Shown here: piece by piece, positions 57,495 through 64,000 of the stretch | How the letters are laid out: every line of letters begins with the position of its first letter | Numbering within the stretch: the stretch's first letter is position 1 | DNA from: Paenibacillus tundrae | Lineage (GTDB): Bacteria; Bacillota; Bacilli; Paenibacillales; Paenibacillaceae | Assembly (NCBI RefSeq): GCF_036884255.1 | Contig: NZ_CP145605.1 | Location: 154,501 to 218,500 of the forward strand | Direction of reading: 5' to 3' | DNA length: 64,000 nucleotides | Translations under genes and position numbers: made by a program | Notes under the pieces: model-generated | Seen by the model: the letters and a program-made list of their open reading frames with translations, nothing else | The model's database searches: none | What the model was told of the DNA's origin: nothing

Positions 57495-58360
57495 CAGAGA
57501 CAATCAACTACATTCACACGAATTACAACGAATCGATTACAGCGGAAGAGCTCGCGAGAAGGTACCATTGCAGCACAAGTTACCTGTCTCGTTTGTTCAA
57601 GAATCAGATTGGACTTGGCCCGATTGAATATCTCATTCATGTGCGCATACACAAATCGAAGCAGCTGCTATTAAGGACAGAGGCACGTATTCAGGAGATT
57701 GCAAGCAACGTGGGGTATGCGGATGTCTACTATTTCAGTCGGTTGTTCAAAAAGCATACTGGCTTATCGCCGCTACAGTTTCGTGCAGAACATCAACAGA
57801 CGGTTCAGGTTCAGTATAATCCATTACGATGGTTGGAATCGTCTATTGTAAGCCCCAACGCCTATTCTCATAATGAGAATGAGACTTATTATCAATTGAG
57901 CGGGGAAGGGGACACATCGATGTTTAGATTTTCAAGACCAACCTTTGGAGCGATGATGCTACTATGTACATCCTTGCTTCTCAGTGCGTGCCAGACAGGC
58001 AGCACTACAGATACAGCGGCTTCCCAGCCGACTACATCATCAGAACCATCGACGACTACAGCTACATCCACAGACAGCAACACTACAGAAACGCGGATGT
58101 ATACTCATTTGAAGGGCGAAACGGAAATTCCCGTGCATCCTCAGCGTGTCGTCAGCTTCTATCATATGGGTGAACTGATGACACTTGGAGTGAAGCCCGT
58201 TGGTACAACAACATACATTCTGGATAATCCGCTGATAGAGGATATTTCCGGCATTGAAGATGTGGGCGTTCCGCCGGATGCAGAGAAAAATTCTGTCACT
58301 GAATCCAGATCTGATTGTGACAACGGCTGCCTTTGCAGAGGCCATGGAAGGTGGATATGA
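57491..58360 (+). pseudogene. AraC HTH fragment reading into a siderophore-binding protein
   Basis: Residues 1-100 are the AraC tandem HTH (ESITAEELARRYHCSTSYLS; RIQEIASNVGYADVYYFSRL). The frame then runs without a stop through a linker into the signal peptide and first half of an iron-siderophore binding protein (from residue 144), ending at a frameshift-induced stop. AraC plus binding-protein pairs are known from B. subtilis Btr (YbbB), which activates siderophore uptake. Here the binding-protein part has its own RBS, start, lipobox and Fur box, so the continuous frame may be accidental. Confidence 0.6.
57874..57894 (+). promoter_or_regulatory. Fur box ahead of the siderophore-binding lipoprotein
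   Basis: The 21-base site matches the extended Fur consensus at 17 of 21 positions, including both outer TGA-AAT and ATTATCA halves. It overlaps a perfect inverted repeat ATTCTCA-TAA-TGAGAAT at 57864-57880 and ends 25 bases before the lipoprotein start codon. Iron-dependent repression is expected. Confidence 0.65.
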
Positions 58361-58913
58361 TGCACTGAGCCAGATTGCTCCGACAATTGTTGTCGAACAG
58401 TATAATGACCCGATTAAGGATGTCGAAATGTTTGGTGATATTCTTGGGAAGCAGGAGGAAGCCAAGCAGTGGAATGAGCAGTTCGCAGCCAAAATCGCTG
58501 AATATAAGGAGAAAGTTAGCCCTTATGTGAGTGATGATGAGACCTTTTCTATTTTGAACGTGCGACCTGATGCGCTCTTTGTCTATGGGGATACCAATAT
58601 GGGAGGCAATATCATTTACAAATATCTTGGTCTGAAGCCAGCCGCAAAAGTAGAGACAGACGTAATCAAAGGTGAAACCTGGGAGATCTCAGCCGAGGTG
58701 GTTCCGGAGTATATCGGTGATCGGTTATTCCTCGCGGTGACTGAAGGTTCAGACGAGCATCTCAAGGACGTACAGAAGTTGATTCAACAATCGCCTGCAG
58801 GGAAGGCGGGCAAAGTTTACTCTATTGATTTTGATAAGTTTCTGATGAGCGATCCAATTAGTTTGGAGAAACAGCTCGACATCGTGGTTGATATACTTAC
58901 AGAGAATGAATAA
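57920..58913 (+). pseudogene. Iron-siderophore ABC transporter binding lipoprotein, frameshifted
   Basis: From ATG 57920 (GGGGA seven bases upstream) the product begins MFRFSRPTFGAMMLLCTSLL with lipobox LLSAC, then a Ser/Thr-rich linker and a TroA/FhuD-type binding domain (HPQRVVSFYHMGELMTLGVK; DLIVTTAAFAEAMEGGYDAL; FSILNVRPDALFVYGDTNMG). An A5 run at 58286-58290 shifts the frame by one base: with four A the protein continues as EKILSLNPDLIVTT to 58913 (about 330 residues). This may be a true mutation, a sequencing error in a homopolymer, or slippage. No permease genes adjoin. Confidence 0.75.
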
Positions 58914-59284
58914 ACAAAGCACCGATTAGGTAAGGCAATAGAATGCTAATCACTCAAAAGAGTTATCAAAAAGCCCTCATTATTCATGATGAGGGCTTTA
59001 TTCTGTCTTACCTCTATTTGTTATTCCATACAAAATATTCTCTACTAAACCCTTCATAAAGTGAACATACATGTTCTGTTAAATGTATTTTTTGTCCATT
59101 TTCTCAATTAATCTGCATTTTACCTAGAACTAATCACATGTAAACACTAGAGCAGTAGAGTTGAGGTATAGACATCTAGACAACCCTACAGTATGCACAT
59201 CAGCCTGTAACAGGCATTTGATCATTGAGCTGGCGCCGCTTCCTGATCAGACGCACACCAAACCAAGCAAAGGTGGTATTTACA
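58914..59284. other. Gap before the PI-PLC gene
   Basis: Contains the terminator at 58969-59003 and the inverted repeat GAACAT-AC-ATGTTC (59063-59076). The RBS AAAGGTGG of the next gene lies at 59269-59276. No clear promoter hexamers were found. Confidence 0.45.
58969..59003 (+). terminator. Terminator of the siderophore-binding gene
   Basis: AAAGCCCTCAT and ATGAGGGCTTT form a perfect 11-bp stem with an 8-base loop, followed by ATTCTG; upstream A-run also present. Confidence 0.8.
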
Positions 59285-60190
59285 TTGTTCAAAAGACTAA
59301 GCCTGGCCCTTGCATTCGTCACTCTCTTTTCATGGACGTTGACCAGTGTGTCCTCCGCGTACAGCAGCTCGAATTGGATGGGATCGCTTCCTTCCAGCAC
59401 CTCACTTGCTTCTCTTTCCATTCCGGGAACACATGACAGCGGCGCTCTATATGAGCCCATCAGTGGAACGGCCAAGACACAGGATCTGACGATTGCACAG
59501 CAATTAAATATTGGGGTTCGCTACCTCGACGTGCGTACGAGACATTACGGGAATGCGTTCACCATCCACCATGGGGCTGTCTATCAAAATCAGAACTTTG
59601 ATGATGTATTAAATGCGGTCATCGGCTTCCTGAACAGTAATCCATCGGAGACCATTATTATGAGTGTAAAAGAAGAACATACCCCTGCAAATAATACGCG
59701 CAGTTACGAAGAGACATTTAAATCCTATGTCGCCAAAAATCCGGATAAATGGCTGTTAACCGACCACATCCCCACCCTTGGCGAAGCAAAAGGAAAGATT
59801 GTATTACTTCGTAGATTCGATATGACTCAAACTCCGTACGGTATTAATGCTACCGCTTGGCAGGAGAACACAACTTTTAATATCCAGAATGCAGCCAAAA
59901 TGAAGATCCAAGATTACTTTAAGGTATCGGATAAAAACAAGAAGTGGACGGATGTCCAGAACATGTACAATGAAGCCAAGACGCAAAATCCTTCTTGGCT
60001 GTACCTGAACTTCACAAGTGGATATGACCCAGGCTGGTTCGGTATCCCAAACATTCGCTCCATTAAAGACGATCTGAATCCTAAAGTAAATTCATTCTTT
60101 ACGACGAATACCAAAGGACGCTTTGGCGTATCTGTGATGGATTTCATCGACGAGGGCACAGCAGCTAAAATCATTTCAACTAATTTCTAA
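59285..60190 (+). CDS. Secreted phosphatidylinositol-specific phospholipase C-like protein
   Basis: The 301-residue protein has a signal peptide (FKRLSLALAFVTLFSWTLTS; cleavage near VSSAYS) and the PLC-X barrel: SIPGTHDSGALYEP with catalytic His, GVRYLDVRTRHYGNAFTIHH with the second catalytic His, IIMSVKEEH and GKIVLLRRFD. Bacterial PI-PLCs cleave phosphatidylinositol and GPI anchors without calcium. A TTG at 59285 follows AAAGGTGG at an eight-base gap, a better start than TTG 59225. It stands alone. Confidence 0.88.
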   Translation: MFKRLSLALAFVTLFSWTLTSVSSAYSSSNWMGSLPSSTSLASLSIPGTHDSGALYEPISGTAKTQDLTIAQQLNIGVRYLDVRTRHYGNAFTIHHGAVYQNQNFDDVLNAVIGFLNSNPSETIIMSVKEEHTPANNTRSYEETFKSYVAKNPDKWLLTDHIPTLGEAKGKIVLLRRFDMTQTPYGINATAWQENTTFNIQNAAKMKIQDYFKVSDKNKKWTDVQNMYNEAKTQNPSWLYLNFTSGYDPGWFGIPNIRSIKDDLNPKVNSFFTTNTKGRFGVSVMDFIDEGTAAKIISTNF

Positions 60191-60222
60191 TGTAAGAGAT
60201 ACAAGCTCTCGTATAAAAACCT

Positions 60223-60277
60223 CAAAACAAGCAAGACGCTGGTCCGCTGCGACTGACGTCTTGTTTTGCTATTTTTT
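60223..60277 (+). terminator. Terminator of the PI-PLC gene
   Basis: CAAAACA...AAGACG pairs with CGTCTTGTTTTG with a four-base bulge, followed by GCTATTTTTT. Confidence 0.7.
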
Positions 60278-60408
60278 AGTTCATTCTATAAGGCACAGGT
60301 CTTGCTGAATTGATTCAAGCATATATGAGGGGTTAAGATAAACCGAGAGGGGATATCCCTTTTTTCTCCAAACCACATAAAGAATATCGAACAAAGGAGT
60401 GTTCTCAT

Positions 60409-61263
60409 ATGAAACATTCAATCCCGCAATATACATTAAATGATGGCTTGCAAGTGCCTGCGATCGGGTTCGGTACGTATAGTCTAAAAGGAGAAGAAGG
60501 CGTCAAATCAATCGTGTCCGCCATGGATGTAGGTTATCGGTTGATTGATACAGCGTACAACTATGAGAACGAGGCAACGGTTGGAAAAGCGGTCAAGCAG
60601 AGCTCCGTTCCTAGAGAGGAACTGTTGATTTCCTCGAAGCTACCCGGACGCTATCACGCGTATGATAAAGCATTAGTAGCTATCCAAGAATCGCTCTACA
60701 GAGCAGACTTGGATTATTATGATCTCTACTTAATCCACTGGCCTAATCCGAAGAAGGATGTGTATGTGGAGGCGTGGCAAGCTCTAATTGAAGCGAAGAA
60801 ACGTGGATATATCCGTTCCATTGGCGTAAGTAACTTCCTGCCTGAACATAATGAACGACTGATTAAGGAAACGGGCGTAGCACCAAGCCTGAACCAGATT
60901 GAGCTTCATCCATTCTTTGACCAGACGAATCAACGGGAACAGGATGCGAAGCATGGCATTGTAAATGAATCCTGGAGCCCAATTGGACGTGGCAATGATG
61001 CCGTACAGGATATCGTGAAGGACGACAAAATCCTCCGCATTGCTGAAGCGCATGGCAAAACGCCAACCCAGATTATTCTGCGCTGGCATATCCAGCTCGG
61101 TTCTATTCCCATTCCTAAAGCAAGCTCACTCCAGCACCAGCAAGAGAACATCGATATTTTCGACTTCGAGCTGAATGCAGAGGAGATGCATGTCATCTCT
61201 TCCTTTAGCAGACCAGATGGACGACTGTGGGATCAAGATCCGAGTGAGTATGAGGAATTTTAA
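60409..61263 (+). CDS. Aldo/keto reductase
   Basis: NADPH-dependent oxidoreductase. The 284-residue barrel has the catalytic tetrad in GYRLIDTAYNYENE (Asp, Tyr), LLISSKLPG (Lys) and DLYLIHWPNP (His), and the cofactor segment IPIPKASSLQHQQENI. It resembles the YvgN/YtbE group, which reduces methylglyoxal and other aldehydes. AAAGGAG precedes the ATG. A bidirectional terminator lies between it and the convergent mannosidase gene. Confidence 0.93.
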   Translation: MKHSIPQYTLNDGLQVPAIGFGTYSLKGEEGVKSIVSAMDVGYRLIDTAYNYENEATVGKAVKQSSVPREELLISSKLPGRYHAYDKALVAIQESLYRADLDYYDLYLIHWPNPKKDVYVEAWQALIEAKKRGYIRSIGVSNFLPEHNERLIKETGVAPSLNQIELHPFFDQTNQREQDAKHGIVNESWSPIGRGNDAVQDIVKDDKILRIAEAHGKTPTQIILRWHIQLGSIPIPKASSLQHQQENIDIFDFELNAEEMHVISSFSRPDGRLWDQDPSEYEEF

Positions 61264-61322
61264 AGGGTACAAAGTAAATAGTTGTATATATATCCTATAG
61301 TGAATTGAGTAATTGTCATTAT

Positions 61323-61367
61323 CAAAAAAAAGTGCTCCTGTCTTTAACGAGACTAGGAGCACTTTTG
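61323..61367. terminator. Bidirectional terminator between the aldo/keto reductase and mannosidase genes
   Basis: AGTGCTCCT and AGGAGCACT pair, with an inner TCT/AGA extension, flanked by A-run and TTTT. Confidence 0.88.
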
Positions 61368-61400
61368 TGATAAAAGAGTACATGTAACATACCAACGTTA

Positions 61401-64000
61401 TTATGCTTTCGGAATACGGAAAGTCAGTATTTCATACGGTTTGATATCGAAGGAGATACGACCATTGTCTACGGCACATTCGGCTTCAACATTCTCCAAC
61501 AGATCACATGCATATGCCGTTGAACTAGAACCCTCAGGCAACTGCAGAGCAGCCCGAGTGCGACGACCATGTGCTTCATAGACCCGGATGATCATATCAT
61601 CGTTGTCCTCGGCTTTTTTGATAACCTCTAACACGACATTGTCCTGATCGACGGATGCAAGCGACCACACCTCTGGCATGGAGCCAGCTTGCGAGCCAAT
61701 CTCGCGAGCGACTAGTGGACGATTGACATCGTACGCCGTTTGGATGACACGTCCCTCACGGAAATCACCTTTGTGCGGATAGAGGGAGTACGTGAACTCG
61801 TGCAGCTCTTTGTCGGCATTCTCATTCGGATACGTTGCACTCTTAATGAGTGACAGTCGCATCACCGAATTATGGATGTCATATCCGTACTTACAGTCAT
61901 TCAACAATGCGACACCATATCCATTTTCCGCAAGATCCGCCCATTTCTGTCCGCAGACCTCGAATCTAGCCTGATCCCAGCTTGTATTCCGGTGGGTTGC
62001 ACGCTCTACGTTACCGTATTGAATCTCGTAGACGGCCTTCTCACTCCAGATATCTAGCGGGAAAGCGGTTTTCAACAGTAAATGCTCCTGCTTCCAATCT
62101 ACCAACGTACGGAAATCAATCCGGCGTGTATGCGCATAGAAAATGATTCTCTGCTCAACGACGGAATCGAGGAATTGCCGTTTGACTTGGAGCACCGAAC
62201 GCACCGGTCCGCTTTCTACCCATTCAAGTGCCTGTAGGTCACTAACTTCCCACATATGCTCTTCATAATATTCGTCAATGTTCCACGCCTCGTATTCGGC
62301 AGGACGATCTTCAAATACTTGCAGCACATTGCCACGTTTGCCAGACTGGAGCAGCTCGCGACCCTCTAATTTGTCCCAAACGGATACAAACTCGGCACTT
62401 TCATTCAATTGAACTTCGTACCTTGGTGTCTGAATACGTTGCTGATCAGCTTCCCATTGTGCAACCGATACACCGACAATCTGTTCAGTGAATACATCAG
62501 CCAGGATACGGAAGCTTTTGTACCCAGAAGGTGGTACGTTCTCCGCAAGGAATACCAGTCCACCCTCCGGTGTACGCTGACTTGGTACAGGACGATCCCC
62601 GTCGTAGATTGTCACTTGTTTCGTAAAAGCAGGCAGCTCGACGACATCGGTTCGTTCGAAGCCGGTAGTGTTAAACACAACGATGGTTTCTCCATCCGAT
62701 TGAATACTACTCACAATTCCGTTCAACGCACTGTTTTTCAATTCATCCGTAACTTGAAAGACCTCTTCATATTGTTCTTTCGAATCAATATACACTTGCT
62801 CAATGGCACTTCCCGGTAGCGTGTCGTGGAATTGATTCAGCATGGTAAGCTTCCATGCATGCTCTAGAGCATCCGTTGGGTAGGTCGCTTGTGCATCTAC
62901 CTGCTGACGAATGACAGAGAATAGCTCGGCATCAGCCAGTGCAAATTCACTGTGGCGGTTGTACCGTTTGTTGCGAGCCATAGAGGTATAAGTCCCCCGG
63001 TGGTATTCCAGATACAGCTCCCCTGACCAGCGAGGAACGGAACGAACATCGGCCAGATTCTGCTCCAGCTTTTCAAAGAACTCACGGACAAAGGTACGTT
63101 TAACCGTAGGCATGCCAGGCAACCTTTTCTCAAGACGTCTACCCTGCTCCAGCATTTCCTCTGTCGGGCCACCGCCTCCATCGCCGAATCCGTAGCACTG
63201 CAATACATCGGTATTGATGTTTTTGTTCTGGTATCGCTGCCATGTTCCCTTAATCTGAGATGCATTGAACCGTCCATTATAGGTTGTCTCGAACCTGCGC
63301 TGTCTGAATTCGGGATGCTTGTCGTAGTCTGTTGCTGTGATGAAATGCGTTAACACCTCAGAGCCGTCAATACCTCGCCAGTACATCGTGTCGTTCGGAA
63401 TTTGGTTCGTATCATTCCAAGCGATTTTGGTCGTCATAAAATAATCGATGCCACTCTTGCGCATAATCTGCGGCATGGCTGCACTGTAACCAAACACATC
63501 GGGTAACCATAACACCCGGTTTTCCACGCCGAATTCTTCCTTGAAGAAACGTTTGCCATAGATAATCTGACGAATCATTGATTCACCAGAGATCAGGTTA
63601 CAATCGGCTTCCAGCCACATCGAGCCTTCGGCTTCCCAGCGGCCTTCGGCAACTTTTTCTTTGATTTTGGCATAGAGTGCCGGATAATCGGACTTCAGGT
63701 ACGAGTACAACTGAGGCTGTGAAGACATGAACGTGTATTCTGGGAACTTGTCCATCAGATAGAGCACACTCGCGAAGCTTCGGATGACCTTTTCCCGGGT
63801 CTGATCCAACGTCCATAGCCATGCCACATCAATATGGGTGTGACCGATACAGTGGACTGTAGGGATATGATCTCCCGCAGGTCGGGCATCACTGTAGACA
63901 TGATTTTGCAAATATTGACGTGCTTCCAGCACCGATGCATGGAAATCAGCACTGTTCTCCTGGCGAAGATCCAGCAGATTTACCGCCTGATTCAGATGTT
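61401..64000 (-). CDS. GH38 alpha-mannosidase, 5'-truncated by the window edge
   Basis: Glycoside hydrolase that removes alpha-mannose from oligosaccharides. 865 residues are visible and the frame stays open to the window edge; the GTG at 63932 is internal. The catalytic N-terminal part has VHCIGHTHIDVAWLWTLDQT (zinc ligands His and Asp), EGSMWLEADCNLISGESMIR (nucleophile-containing), WLPDVFGYSAAMPQIM and GFGDGGGGPTEEML. Middle and C-terminal beta domains follow (DNDDMIIRVYEAHGRRTRAA). No signal peptide can be judged. Intracellular processing of imported mannosides is likely. Confidence 0.93.
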   Translation of the reverse strand, partial: HLNQAVNLLDLRQENSADFHASVLEARQYLQNHVYSDARPAGDHIPTVHCIGHTHIDVAWLWTLDQTREKVIRSFASVLYLMDKFPEYTFMSSQPQLYSYLKSDYPALYAKIKEKVAEGRWEAEGSMWLEADCNLISGESMIRQIIYGKRFFKEEFGVENRVLWLPDVFGYSAAMPQIMRKSGIDYFMTTKIAWNDTNQIPNDTMYWRGIDGSEVLTHFITATDYDKHPEFRQRRFETTYNGRFNASQIKGTWQRYQNKNINTDVLQCYGFGDGGGGPTEEMLEQGRRLEKRLPGMPTVKRTFVREFFEKLEQNLADVRSVPRWSGELYLEYHRGTYTSMARNKRYNRHSEFALADAELFSVIRQQVDAQATYPTDALEHAWKLTMLNQFHDTLPGSAIEQVYIDSKEQYEEVFQVTDELKNSALNGIVSSIQSDGETIVVFNTTGFERTDVVELPAFTKQVTIYDGDRPVPSQRTPEGGLVFLAENVPPSGYKSFRILADVFTEQIVGVSVAQWEADQQRIQTPRYEVQLNESAEFVSVWDKLEGRELLQSGKRGNVLQVFEDRPAEYEAWNIDEYYEEHMWEVSDLQALEWVESGPVRSVLQVKRQFLDSVVEQRIIFYAHTRRIDFRTLVDWKQEHLLLKTAFPLDIWSEKAVYEIQYGNVERATHRNTSWDQARFEVCGQKWADLAENGYGVALLNDCKYGYDIHNSVMRLSLIKSATYPNENADKELHEFTYSLYPHKGDFREGRVIQTAYDVNRPLVAREIGSQAGSMPEVWSLASVDQDNVVLEVIKKAEDNDDMIIRVYEAHGRRTRAALQLPEGSSSTAYACDLLENVEAECAVDNGRISFDIKPYEILTFRIPKA

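Noticed and set aside
59063..59076. LexA/DinR SOS box (GAACATACATGTTC)
   Set aside because: The GAAC and GTTC halves are six bases apart instead of the required four.

Overview
The window reads as chromosomal DNA of a low-to-mid GC, spore-forming Firmicute, most likely Paenibacillus or a close relative. The grounds are gene order (hisZGDBHAF-hisIE; rapZ-yvcK-whiA-HPr; cggR-gapA-pgk-tpiA-gpmI-eno; secG-rnr-smpB-ssrA), strong Shine-Dalgarno sequences, frequent GTG/TTG starts, and Gram-positive operators for CcpA, CtsR, CggR and Fur. No rRNA, prophage, integrase, transposase or CRISPR array was seen.

Layout. 1-9.3 kb: histidine biosynthesis operon, with a PHP histidinol-phosphatase and a PRPP synthetase gene at its end, closed by a terminator. 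A 204-bp element with terminal inverted repeats sits inside the operon between hisH and hisA. 9.5-18.9 kb: a carbohydrate-utilisation cluster made of a membrane-bound AraC regulator, a lipoprotein binding protein, two permeases, a TIM-barrel isomerase-like enzyme and a large unrecognised protein, with candidate cre sites ahead of the regulator and the binding protein and no ATPase gene. 19-23.2 kb: a TPR protein with a C-terminal HTH, thioredoxin reductase and an AI-2E-family membrane protein. 23.4-26.8 kb (minus strand): ABC exporter plus LuxR-type two-component system, in the order of B. subtilis yvfRSTU. 27.1-32.5 kb: glucokinase, rapZ, yvcK, whiA, an HPr-like protein that keeps His15, and a SIMPL-domain protein. 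32.6-36.0 kb: two secreted proteins that look stalk-domain related. 36.2-37.1 kb: clpP under a CtsR operator, and tRNA-Arg(CCG). 37.4-44.9 kb: the glycolytic operon, with its CggR operator. 45.0-50.4 kb: secG, rnr, smpB and tmRNA; RNase R carries a long Gly-rich tail.

50.4-64 kb is accessory. It holds two small spore-former-type proteins, a secreted protein of unknown type, a polysaccharide deacetylase without a signal peptide, a 9-bp tandem repeat that can encode (Asn-Tyr-Lys)7, a PQQ-like secreted protein, an alpha/beta hydrolase, an MscS-type channel, a frame-broken AraC regulator and siderophore-binding lipoprotein pair with an internal Fur box, a secreted PI-PLC-like enzyme, an aldo/keto reductase and a GH38 alpha-mannosidase that runs off the right edge.

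Together the genes show a core of central carbon metabolism, histidine synthesis and RNA/protein quality control, between accessory modules for glycan uptake, drug or envelope stress response and iron acquisition. Function calls come from reading translated motifs and gene order; no database search was run.
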